A stretch of 8,830 nucleotides of DNA from J134 sp964484045 (GTDB taxonomy: Bacteria; Pseudomonadota; Alphaproteobacteria; Sphingomonadales; Rhodothalassiaceae), in contig CAZAEP010000103.1 in the NCBI GenBank assembly GCA_964484045.1, positions 1 to 8,830 of the forward strand. Direction: 5' to 3'. Below the pieces are notes generated by a model. The model was given only the letters and a program-made list of their open reading frames with translations, had not been told where the DNA came from and made no database searches. The position numbers were made by a program, and so were the translations under genes. This document shows positions 1 to 6,307 of this stretch, in pieces. Positions within the stretch are counted from its first letter, which is position 1, and each line of letters opens with the position of its first letter.

Positions 1-1
1 C

Positions 2-856
2 GCGCTCGCTCCCATCGACCGCACGCCGAAGAACTATATCGGCGGCAGGCAGACGCGCCCCGACGGGGGCAACAGCCGACTCGTTCTCGATGCCAAGGGG
101 CACCCGGCCGGCCGCGTCGCCGAGGGCAACCGCAAGGATATCCGCGACGCCGTGGAAGCCGCCTTCCTGGCCGCCGGCTTCGCCCGCACGACGGCGCACA
201 ATCGGGCGCAGATCCTCTATTACATCGCGGAGAACCTCGCGCTTCGCGAGGAGGAATTCGCCCGCCGGCTGAGCGCGCTCACCGGCGAGAGCGCGAAATC
301 CGCGCAGCGCGAGGTCGAGGCCAGCATCTCGCGGCTCTTCAGCTACGCCGCCTGGGCCGACAAATATGACGGCCTCGTGCACACACCGCCGGTACGCAAT
401 ATCGCGCTCGCCGTCAACGAACCGATCGGGGTCATGGGTATCGTCTGCCCCGACCGTCATCCGCTCCTGAGCTTCGTTTCGCTGATCGCCCCGGCCTTCG
501 CCATGGGCAACCGCTCGGTGATCATCCCCTCCGAGCGTTTTCCGCTCGTCGCCAGCGATTTCTATCAGGTGCTCGAGACCTCGGACGTGCCCGCCGGTTC
601 GATCAATATCGTCACCGGTGCACGCGATAGCCTGGCCAGGGTTCTGGCTCAGCACGATCAGGTCGAAGGCCTCTGGTATTTCGGCTCTGCCGAGGGCAGC
701 CGCATGGTGGAAGCGGAATCGGTTCACAATCTCAAGCGCACCTGGGTGAACTACGGCCGTGCCCGCGACTGGTTCTCGCCCGAACATGGCGAAGGCCGCG
801 AGTTCCTCCGCGAGGCGACGCAGGTCAAGAATGTGTGGCTGCCCTATGGCGACTGA
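2..856 (+). CDS. Aldehyde dehydrogenase, ALDH16-like two-domain type, C-terminal part (5' truncated)
   Basis: The reading frame is open from base 2 to the TGA at 854-856 (284 residues visible); the true start lies before the window. The visible part resembles the first half of an ALDH domain: a helical start (residues about 45-110), then a Rossmann-like stretch with NEPIGVMGIVCP, IAPAFAMGNRSVIIPSE, VPAGSINIVTGA and a YFGSAEGS segment corresponding to the usual FTGS motif, ending in NLKRTWVNYG where normal ALDHs have NLKxVxLELGGK. It then stops, so the catalytic half that would carry the active-site Cys is absent. A preceding start-like stretch (KNYIGG) suggests a second module following a complete ALDH domain upstream. 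This matches the ALDH16 family, in which bacterial members have an active first domain and a degenerate second one. Gene order suggests a role in oxidising the acetaldehyde released from deoxyribose-5-phosphate; that is inference. A lone truncated ALDH is the alternative. Confidence 0.8.
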   Translation, partial: ALAPIDRTPKNYIGGRQTRPDGGNSRLVLDAKGHPAGRVAEGNRKDIRDAVEAAFLAAGFARTTAHNRAQILYYIAENLALREEEFARRLSALTGESAKSAQREVEASISRLFSYAAWADKYDGLVHTPPVRNIALAVNEPIGVMGIVCPDRHPLLSFVSLIAPAFAMGNRSVIIPSERFPLVASDFYQVLETSDVPAGSINIVTGARDSLARVLAQHDQVEGLWYFGSAEGSRMVEAESVHNLKRTWVNYGRARDWFSPEHGEGREFLREATQVKNVWLPYGD

Positions 857-901
857 GCGGGCGCCGTACGAAGACCGGGTCCTGCCCGGAGGGCATGGAC
901 C

Positions 902-2125
902 TTGATCGCACTTCTCGGCATCGTCGCGCTCCTCGCCATCGCCGTCGCCGCGTCCGGGGCACGGCGTCACATCAACCTGCGCGTTGTCACGAGCGCCTTC
1001 CTGCTGCAGGCCGGCATCGGCGCCTTCGCGCTCTACTGGGGGCCGGGCAAGGCGCTGCTGGAAAAGCTCGCCGGCGGGGTACGGAATATCGTCGGCTATG
1101 CCGACCAGGGCATCGTCTTCCTCTTCGGCCCCTTGGGCGGAGACGGCCTCGGCTACATCTTCGCCTTCCGCGTCCTGCCGGTGATCGTCTTCGTCTCCTC
1201 GGCGATCGCGGTGCTCTATCATCTTCGCATCATGCAGTGGCTGGTCCTGATCATCGGCGGCGGTCTCAGGCGGATCATCGGCACGCGGCAGATCGAGAGC
1301 CTTTCGGCGGCGGCGAACATCTTCGTCGGCATGATCGAGGCGCCGCTGGTGGTCCGACCCTATCTGCGCGAGATCAGTCATTCGCAGCTTTTCGCCGTGA
1401 TGGCTGTCGGGCTCGCCTCGGTCTCGGGCGCCATTCTCGTCGGCTATGCGAGCCTCGGCATCCGTCTCGACTATCTCCTGCCCGCCGCCTTCATGGCCGC
1501 GCCCGGCGGCCTTCTCATGGCCAAGCTGCTCCTGCCCGAGGATCCGGATCTGCCGGCCGAGGACGTGAAAGCGTTGAAGATCGATTCCTTCGATCCCGAC
1601 CATCGCCCGGCGAATGTCATCGAAGCGGCCGCCGACGGCGCCATGGCCGGGCTCAGGATCGCCGTCGGCGTCGGCGCCATGCTGCTTGCCTTCGTCGCCA
1701 TTCTCGCGCTTCTGAACGACGTGTTCTCTTGGATCGGAGGCTGGTTCGGCTTTGCCGATCTCACGCTCGAAAAGGCGCTCGGCACGCTGCTCTCGCCGTT
1801 GATGTGGCTCATGGGGGTGCCCTGGAACGAGGCCGCGACGGCGGGCAATCTCGTCGGCCAGAAGACGATTCTCAACGAGTTCATCGCCTATGTCGAACTG
1901 GCCAGGATCCGGGACACGATTTCCCCCCACACCGAAGCGGTGGTAACCTTCGCGCTGTGCGGTTTCGCCAATTTCCAGGCGCTGGCGATCATCTTCGGCG
2001 GCCTCGGCGCGATGGTTCCCGAACGCAAGCACGAGATCGCGCGGCTCGGGCTCAGAGCGGTGCTCGGCGGCTTTCTGTCCAATCTCATGAGCGCGGCGCT
2101 GGCCAGCCTCCTGCTGACGCTCTAA
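902..2125 (+). CDS. Concentrative nucleoside transporter (CNT/NupC family)
   Basis: Inner-membrane protein of 407 residues, the usual length for bacterial CNT proteins, which import nucleosides with H+ or Na+. The start is TTG at 902: GGAGGG at 888-893 sits 8 bases upstream, the only in-frame codons between the previous stop and 902 offer no other start, and the ATG at 895 is in another frame. Hydrophobic segments alternate with re-entrant-loop motifs: GMIEAPL (143-149), GQKTILNEFIAY (319-330) and CGFANF (353-358). Glu146, Glu326 and Asn357 align with the acidic and Asn residues known to bind nucleoside in the Vibrio cholerae CNT. The usual G-Q-T/S-E of hairpin 1 is G-M-I-E here, and the usual Ser-Ser after CGFANF/L is Gln-Ala, so substrate preference may differ. 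It lies 45 bp after the aldehyde dehydrogenase and 35 bp before amn, which supports a shared operon for nucleoside use. Confidence 0.9.
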   Translation: MIALLGIVALLAIAVAASGARRHINLRVVTSAFLLQAGIGAFALYWGPGKALLEKLAGGVRNIVGYADQGIVFLFGPLGGDGLGYIFAFRVLPVIVFVSSAIAVLYHLRIMQWLVLIIGGGLRRIIGTRQIESLSAAANIFVGMIEAPLVVRPYLREISHSQLFAVMAVGLASVSGAILVGYASLGIRLDYLLPAAFMAAPGGLLMAKLLLPEDPDLPAEDVKALKIDSFDPDHRPANVIEAAADGAMAGLRIAVGVGAMLLAFVAILALLNDVFSWIGGWFGFADLTLEKALGTLLSPLMWLMGVPWNEAATAGNLVGQKTILNEFIAYVELARIRDTISPHTEAVVTFALCGFANFQALAIIFGGLGAMVPERKHEIARLGLRAVLGGFLSNLMSAALASLLLTL

Positions 2126-2160
2126 CAGACGCTGGCGCGCCAACGTAAGGAGTGACGGCC

Positions 2161-3639
2161 ATGTATCATCCATCGACCACCTACGGCAGCCTCGAGGCCC
2201 TGCCGGCCGTCGGTCTGGCCCTGTGCGAGGATGCCGAGACCGCACTCGAACGGATGATCACCATCTACGAACAGGGCATCGCCATGATCAAGGAGGACTT
2301 CGAGGCCTTCCTCGAAGGTCGCCTCCAAGGGCGCGCCCGGCGCGCCGTCTATCCCTATCTTGCCGCCGAGATCGAGCCGGGCCCATTAAGGCGCCCGATC
2401 AGTCTCGCCTACGGCAAGGTCAACGCGCCCGGGTTCTACGGCACGACGATCAGCGAGCCGCGACTGTTCCGCGACTATCTGCTCGAGCAGATGAACCTGC
2501 TGATCGCCAATCACAAGGCCCGCTTCTATGTCGGCCGCAGCCAGACCCCGATTCCGCTTACCTTCGCCCTCGAGCGCGCGGCAGCGAGCCTGAGCCCCGA
2601 GCAGAGGGCCGAACTCCGGCAGCGCTTCGCCCTGCCCGATCTCATGTCGACCAATGACGAGATCGCCGACGGGCAGTACCCGACGGCCCCCGGACAGGTC
2701 GCCCCGCTTTCGCTCTTCCCCGCCGAGCGCATCGACTATTCGCTGCACCGGTTGCGTCATTACACGGCAACGGCCCCGGAGCACTTCCAGCACTTCGTAC
2801 TCTTCACCAACTATCAGCGCTATGTCGACGAGTTCATCGAGTTCGGACACAAGGAGGTGGCGGCGGGGAATTACGAGATGCTCGTCGAGCCGGGCAACCG
2901 CATCCACCGCAAGGGCCGGAAACCGAACCGCGACCCCGTCGCCAAGCCGCCGCAGATGCCGGCCTATCATCTCGTGCGCAAAGGACGCGCAGGGATCACG
3001 CTGGTCAATATCGGCGTCGGGCCGTCGAACGCCAAGACGGTGACCGACCATCTCGCGGTGCTGCGCAGCCACGTCTGGCTCATGGTCGGCCATTGCGGCG
3101 GCCTGCGCGGCAGCCAGCGGCTCGGCGACTATGTTCTCGCCCACGCCTATCTGCGCGACGATCATGTCCTCGACCAGGTGCTGCCGCCGGCGATCCCGCT
3201 GCCGACCATCGCCGAGGTCCAGCTTGCCCTCGCCGGCGCCGTCAGCGAGGTGACCGGCCTCGAGGGAAAGACGCTCAAGGATCGCCTGCGCACCGGAACC
3301 GTGGTCACCACCGACGATCGCAACTGGGAACTGCGCATCCATGATCTCGGCGTCCGCTTCAACCAGAGCCGCGCCATCGCCATCGACATGGAGTCGGCCA
3401 CCATCGCCGCCAATGCCTACCGCTTCCGCGTGCCCTACGGCACCTTGCTGTGCGTCTCCGACCGGCCGCTTCACGGCGAGATCAAGCTCCCCGGCATGGC
3501 CGACGCCTTCTACGAGAAAAGCGTCAGCCAGCATCTTCAGATCGGCATCCGCGCCATGGAACTCCTGCGCCGCGAGGCTGCCTCGGGAACCCTCCACTCG
3601 CGCAAGCTTCGCTCCTTCAACGAGCCGGCTTTCCGCTGA
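2161..3639 (+). CDS. amn: AMP nucleosidase (EC 3.2.2.4)
   Basis: Cytosolic enzyme that hydrolyses AMP to adenine and ribose 5-phosphate, part of purine salvage and control of the AMP pool. The 492-residue product is close to the E. coli enzyme (484). The N-terminal AMN-specific domain includes YGTTISEPRLF and YVGRSQTPIPL (123-133). The C-terminal nucleoside phosphorylase-like domain includes VNIGVGPSNAKT (282-293), GHCGGLRG (310-317), TGTVVTTDDRNWE (378-390), DMES (409-412, with Glu411) and SDRPLHGE (433-440), where Asp434 fits the catalytic Asp of this superfamily. I prefer ATG at 2161 over the in-frame GTG at 2152, because the ribosome site AAGGAG (2147-2152) overlaps that GTG but lies 8 bases before the ATG. 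With GTG the protein would be 495 residues. The gene follows the nucleoside transporter by 35 bp and is followed at once by a stem-loop, so it is probably last in the operon. Confidence 0.95.
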   Translation: MYHPSTTYGSLEALPAVGLALCEDAETALERMITIYEQGIAMIKEDFEAFLEGRLQGRARRAVYPYLAAEIEPGPLRRPISLAYGKVNAPGFYGTTISEPRLFRDYLLEQMNLLIANHKARFYVGRSQTPIPLTFALERAAASLSPEQRAELRQRFALPDLMSTNDEIADGQYPTAPGQVAPLSLFPAERIDYSLHRLRHYTATAPEHFQHFVLFTNYQRYVDEFIEFGHKEVAAGNYEMLVEPGNRIHRKGRKPNRDPVAKPPQMPAYHLVRKGRAGITLVNIGVGPSNAKTVTDHLAVLRSHVWLMVGHCGGLRGSQRLGDYVLAHAYLRDDHVLDQVLPPAIPLPTIAEVQLALAGAVSEVTGLEGKTLKDRLRTGTVVTTDDRNWELRIHDLGVRFNQSRAIAIDMESATIAANAYRFRVPYGTLLCVSDRPLHGEIKLPGMADAFYEKSVSQHLQIGIRAMELLRREAASGTLHSRKLRSFNEPAFR

Positions 3640-3674
3640 GGCCGTTCCCGCCGTCGACCGATGGCGCAACGGCC
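3640..3674 (+). terminator. Stem-loop directly after amn, possible terminator or 3' end protector
   Basis: GGCCGTT (3640-3646) pairs perfectly with AACGGCC (3668-3674). Inside, CGCC (3649-3652) pairs with GGCG (3663-3666) across a small internal loop, leaving a 10-base apical loop. It starts on the base after the amn stop codon. No run of T follows, so it is not a classical intrinsic terminator; in GC-rich bacteria such hairpins may stop transcription weakly or protect the mRNA 3' end. Confidence 0.4.
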
Positions 3675-3697
3675 ATGATCGTCCGTCGCGGGTGCGC

Positions 3698-3726
3698 TTC
3701 AGCCGGCGGGGAAAATGCATTAGAAT
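3698..3726 (+). promoter_or_regulatory. Candidate promoter for the rhodanese gene (possibly leaderless)
   Basis: TAGAAT (3721-3726) differs from the consensus -10 by one base. A weak -35-like TTCAGC (3698-3703) lies 17 bp upstream. A start of transcription 6-7 bases after the -10 would fall on the ATG at 3733. No SD sequence lies at normal distance from that ATG (the nearest purine run, GGCGGGGAAAA at about 3705-3715, is too far), which fits a leaderless message. The -35 match is poor, so this remains tentative. Confidence 0.3.
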
Positions 3727-3732
3727 AGCCGC

Positions 3733-4191
3733 ATGACCCGCCGCCTGATTCTCGTTCTGGTCTTTTTCGCCGGTCTCGTGGGCGGAGTCGGCTATGCGCT
3801 TTCGCACGGGTCCACGCCGCCGCACGATCGCCTGACGCCGGACGCGGCCCATGCCGAGGCGAGAGCCGGCGAGCGCCTGCTCATCGACATCCGCACCCCG
3901 GCCGAATGGGCGGCTACCGGTGTTCCCGAAGGCGCCGTGACGCTCGACTTCAAGGCTTCGGGTGAGGGACCGGCCTTCGTCGACGGGGTTCTCGCGCTCA
4001 CCGACGGCGACCGCGGCCGCCCGATCGCCCTCATCTGCGCCCGCGGCAATCGCTCGGGACGGGCGTGGCGCCTGCTGCACGAGGCCGCCTTCGGCGACGT
4101 CAAGGACGTCGCCGAAGGCATGCTCGGCAATGACCTCGGGCCCGGCTGGCTCGGACGCGGCCTGCCGACGAGGCCCTGGTCGTCCCGTTGA
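3733..4191 (+). CDS. Membrane-anchored single-domain rhodanese-like protein
   Basis: A 152-residue protein with an N-terminal hydrophobic segment (about residues 4-23, RLILVLVFFAGLVGGVGYAL after basic residues) that is an uncleaved anchor or signal peptide, so the rest should face the periplasm. The rhodanese fold is shown by LLIDIRTPAEWAATGVPEGA (49-68) and the active-site loop with Cys102 followed by ARGNRS (103-108). The C-terminal GMLGNDLGPGWLGRGLP (129-145) is typical of small periplasmic rhodaneses. The intact Cys loop suggests sulfur transfer or persulfide/thiol handling; the substrate cannot be told. ATG 3733 is the only start, since an in-frame TAG lies at 3721-3723. It begins 93 bp after amn, and the next gene follows after about 108 bp. 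Confidence 0.85.
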   Translation: MTRRLILVLVFFAGLVGGVGYALSHGSTPPHDRLTPDAAHAEARAGERLLIDIRTPAEWAATGVPEGAVTLDFKASGEGPAFVDGVLALTDGDRGRPIALICARGNRSGRAWRLLHEAAFGDVKDVAEGMLGNDLGPGWLGRGLPTRPWSSR

Positions 4192-4273
4192 GGACGTCGC
4201 TCGCCGACCTCTCACGGTTGCGTGAGGACGCGATCTCGGCTCTTGATCCGCCCGCCTATGCCCTGCAACCTGT

Positions 4274-4289
4274 GGAGGTTTGGGACATG
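4274..4289 (+). promoter_or_regulatory. Strong SD paired with an out-of-frame ATG before the peptidase start
   Basis: GGAGG (4274-4278) lies 8 bases before ATG 4287, which reads a 31-codon overlapping frame ending at 4382. The in-frame ATG 4300, which begins the signal peptide, is 21 bases from that SD and has only a G-run (about 4289-4293) close by. Either the short frame is a translated leader, or the ribosome site is used loosely. The 31-residue product (MGVQHADDF...) has no recognisable feature. Confidence 0.3.
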
Positions 4290-4299
4290 GGGGTGCAGC

Positions 4300-5853
4300 A
4301 TGCGGACGATTTCGCTTCTTCTGTGGGCGCTCGTTGGTCTATGGGCGGGTATTCCGGGCTCCGCGCCGGCCGCGGAAGGTGAAGACTGGATCGAGATACG
4401 CTCGGATCACTTCCTGCTCCGCACCAACGCCGATGACGAAAAGGCGACCGCCCTCATCCGCGACCTTGAGCGATTCCGGACCACCGTCGGGCTCGTCGCG
4501 CATATCGATTTCAGTTCCACGGAGGACACGCCGCTGACAATTTTCGCCTACAGCCGCACCTCCGTTTATGTGCGGCGGCTGCGGGCGCAGGGCTCGGCCG
4601 GATTCTATCATACGGGAGCCGACGGCGATGTGGCGGCCCTGTCCGTGGAAGATGGAGATAAGAGCTGGAACCTGACGGGGCGTCAGGTGGTTTTCCACGA
4701 ATACACGCACCACCTGCTGCACCATTACAGCCCGTACATCTACCCGGTCTGGTACGATGAGGGGTTTGCGGAGTATCTCTCGACCATCGAGTTCCAGGGC
4801 GACAAGGCGAAGATCGGCGCTCCTGTCATCAACCGGTTCCTGGCGCTCAAGCGCGCCGGCCACTGGCTGCCCCTGCGCGAGCTCGTCGAGGCCAAGAGCA
4901 CTTATATCGGCCCAATGGGGACGGGGCTGCAAAGGGATCGGCGGCGCGGCTGGTCGGGAACCGCATTCCAGTACGCGCAGGGCTGGCTGTTTACGCACTT
5001 CCTCAACAATTCGGAACGCTTCCGCCCCGGCATCACGAAATATATCGTCGCCCTCAACACGCCGGGCATCGATGAAAAGGAGGCCTTCGAAAAGGCGTTC
5101 GGCGTTACCTATGGCGAGATGGACCACGCGGTCCGGAACTACTGGGGCACACGCAAACTCCCCTACATCCGCGTCGATCTGAAAGGCCGCATCCCGCATT
5201 ACCGGCTCGAGACACGCACCCTGCCGCCGCTGGAAGCCGCCGCGGTCGATTACGAGGCGCGCCTCCTCACGGGTCGTCCCGGCGGAACAGGCTCGTCGGC
5301 GCGCGAGGCGTTTCAGGCGGCGCGGGACGCGGGAATTCGTCCCGCGGACATGAGCCTCTATCTCGCACGGATCGCCATGGCCGATGAACGCTGGGAGGAC
5401 GCCCTGGCCGAGATCGACGGCCTCCTCGCACGCAACGAAAAGGAGGCGCGGGCGCTCGTGCTCAAGGCAACATTGCTGCGTGAGAAAAGCGGGGAGGCGG
5501 ACCTCGAGCCCGCCCTGCGCAAGAAAATTCAGACATTGTGCGTCCGGGCGATCCGCGCCGATCCGCGTTATGTGCCGGCGCTCCTTGCCTATGCCGAGAT
5601 CAAGCTGGGCGACGACGGCCCGGTCACCCGCACGACGGAAAAGATCATCCAATCCATTCGTTATCTGGCCCCGGAGCTCGGGGAGGGTCAAATCCTCGAA
5701 GCCAAGATGCTCGCAAAAAAGGGGAAGATCGCCGAGGCCCGCCGGCGGGTGTCCCTGATGATGAACTGGGCGGGCCGCATCTCCGAGAAAAGGAAATACC
5801 GGAAACTCCTCGAGGAGCTCGAAAGGCTCGCCGAAAAGGCCGGGTCAGGCTGA
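4300..5853 (+). CDS. Exported HExxH metallopeptidase-like protein with TPR-like C-terminal region
   Basis: I cannot name the gene. The 517-residue reading from ATG 4300 starts with a good signal peptide (MRTISLLLWALVG, cleavage probably near APAAEG at 23-27), so the protein is probably periplasmic or exported. Residues about 28-130 form an alpha/beta lead-in (IEIRSDHFLLRTNAD). The zinc site is HEYTH (133-137: His133, Glu134, His137), followed by WYDEGFAEYLS, whose Glu154 or Glu158 would be the third ligand as in gluzincin families of the peptidase MA/DUF1570 kind. From about residue 348 the chain is helical with TPR-like units (SLYLARIAMADERWEDALAEI; ALLAYAEIKL; AKMLAKKGKIAEARRRV), suggesting protein binding. 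The frame is open upstream to GTG 4222 (543 residues) and contains ATG 4258, but those would place polar residues before the signal peptide. Base use is a little less GC-biased than in neighbours. Substrate is unknown. Confidence 0.75.
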   Translation: MRTISLLLWALVGLWAGIPGSAPAAEGEDWIEIRSDHFLLRTNADDEKATALIRDLERFRTTVGLVAHIDFSSTEDTPLTIFAYSRTSVYVRRLRAQGSAGFYHTGADGDVAALSVEDGDKSWNLTGRQVVFHEYTHHLLHHYSPYIYPVWYDEGFAEYLSTIEFQGDKAKIGAPVINRFLALKRAGHWLPLRELVEAKSTYIGPMGTGLQRDRRRGWSGTAFQYAQGWLFTHFLNNSERFRPGITKYIVALNTPGIDEKEAFEKAFGVTYGEMDHAVRNYWGTRKLPYIRVDLKGRIPHYRLETRTLPPLEAAAVDYEARLLTGRPGGTGSSAREAFQAARDAGIRPADMSLYLARIAMADERWEDALAEIDGLLARNEKEARALVLKATLLREKSGEADLEPALRKKIQTLCVRAIRADPRYVPALLAYAEIKLGDDGPVTRTTEKIIQSIRYLAPELGEGQILEAKMLAKKGKIAEARRRVSLMMNWAGRISEKRKYRKLLEELERLAEKAGSG

Positions 5854-5927
5854 AGCCGGTTGCCGGCCCGGGGGATGGCGCGCCACCTGTGCGCCGGCTG
5901 GCACATGGCCATAACGCCGGATCGGAC
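5854..5927. other. Intergenic GC-rich stem-loop cluster before the ars promoter
   Basis: Several short self-complementary stretches lie between the peptidase gene and the ars promoter: GCCGG (5855-5859) with CCGGC (5863-5867); GGCGC (5877-5881) with GCGCC (5891-5895); and CCGGCTGGC (5894-5902) with GCCA (5908-5911) plus GCCGG (5916-5920), interrupted by a bulge. They compete with one another and lack a T run. They may help end transcription from the peptidase gene, but could also be chance in GC-rich DNA. Confidence 0.25.
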
Positions 5928-5955
5928 TTGACAATCGTCCATATGTCGATATTTC
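5928..5955 (+). promoter_or_regulatory. Predicted ars operon promoter
   Basis: TTGACA (5928-5933) is a perfect -35 box, preceded by C as in many alphaproteobacterial promoters. With a 16-bp spacer the -10 would be TATTTC (5950-5955), a weak match lying exactly in the loop of the inverted repeat. Transcription would then begin around 5961-5963, at the arsR start codon. The -35 is convincing; the -10 is not certain. Confidence 0.6.
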
Positions 5956-5968
5956 TCGACATATGGAC
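5937..5968. promoter_or_regulatory. Perfect inverted repeat, likely ArsR operator
   Basis: GTCCATATGTCGA (5937-5949) and TCGACATATGGAC (5956-5968) are exact reverse complements separated by six bases. AT-rich inverted repeats overlapping the promoter are the usual binding sites of ArsR/SmtB dimers. The repeat covers the predicted -10 and the first arsR codons, so a bound repressor would block RNA polymerase. In RNA it would also form a 13-bp hairpin if transcription began upstream of it. Confidence 0.75.
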
Positions 5969-6307
5969 ATGTTAAACGCCGTCGAAGCCTTGCGCGCCCT
6001 GGCGCAGCAGCGCCGTCTTCAGCTCTTTCGCCTCCTCGTCCGCTGCGGTGAAGAGGGCATGGCCGCGGGCGAGCTGGCGCGTCATATGGGCGTGCCGCAC
6101 AACACCATGTCCTCGCAGCTTGCCATCCTCAGCCGGGCGGGCCTTGTCACGGCAAGCCGCGAGGGACGCTCGATCCGCTACCGCGTCGATCTCGAGGGCA
6201 CGCGCGCGCTTCTCGCCTTCCTCACCGAGGACTGCTGCCAGGGCCGTCCCGAACTCTGCGCGCCGTTCGCCACGGCGTGCGAGAATGCGCGAAGGATCAC
6301 TCAATGA
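5963..6307 (+). CDS. arsR: ArsR-family metalloid-responsive transcriptional repressor
   Basis: A 114-residue winged-helix repressor of the ArsR/SmtB family, normal length. It should bind the inverted repeat in its own promoter and release it on binding arsenite (or antimonite). The DNA-binding helix-turn-helix is ELARHMGVPHNTMSSQLAIL (37-56), followed by the wing around SREGRSIRYRV (65-75). The sensor is probably the C-terminal Cys91-Cys92-X6-Cys99 motif (EDCCQGRPELC), similar to the Cys95/Cys96/Cys102 site of Acidithiobacillus ferrooxidans ArsR rather than the CVC site in the DNA-binding helix of plasmid R773 ArsR; Cys106 and Cys28 are additional. ATG 5963 and in-frame ATG 5969 are both possible starts. 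Neither has an SD sequence, and the first lies inside the operator, so translation is probably leaderless. Its TGA overlaps the arsC ATG. Confidence 0.92.
   Translation: MDMLNAVEALRALAQQRRLQLFRLLVRCGEEGMAAGELARHMGVPHNTMSSQLAILSRAGLVTASREGRSIRYRVDLEGTRALLAFLTEDCCQGRPELCAPFATACENARRITQ

Noticed and set aside
835..2148. 437-codon + frame overlapping the nucleoside transporter, with an ATG at 895 closer to the SD
   Set aside because: The product is Arg-rich and without motifs, whereas the TTG 902 frame encodes a complete CNT transporter.
2386..4215. 609-codon open frame on the - strand
   Set aside because: It lies opposite amn and the rhodanese gene, which have clear family motifs. Long antisense frames are expected in GC-rich DNA, and its translation shows no recognisable domain.
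4211..4226. CTCACG-GTTG-CGTGAG hairpin between the rhodanese and peptidase genes as a terminator
   Set aside because: The stem is only 6 bp and there is no T run; too weak to call.
4243..4271. TTGATC as a -35 box for the peptidase gene
   Set aside because: No acceptable -10 lies 16-18 bp downstream.
4339..5691. 450-codon open frame on the - strand opposite the peptidase gene
   Set aside because: Low-complexity, Arg-rich translation without motifs; the + strand frame has a signal peptide and zinc site.
5715..5721. A-AAA-AAG heptamer in the correct phase for -1 frameshifting in the peptidase gene
   Set aside because: It encodes a Lys-Lys stretch in a helical region; the shifted frame gives an Arg- and Pro-rich tail running into arsR with no domain, and no strong stem is evident at the right distance.
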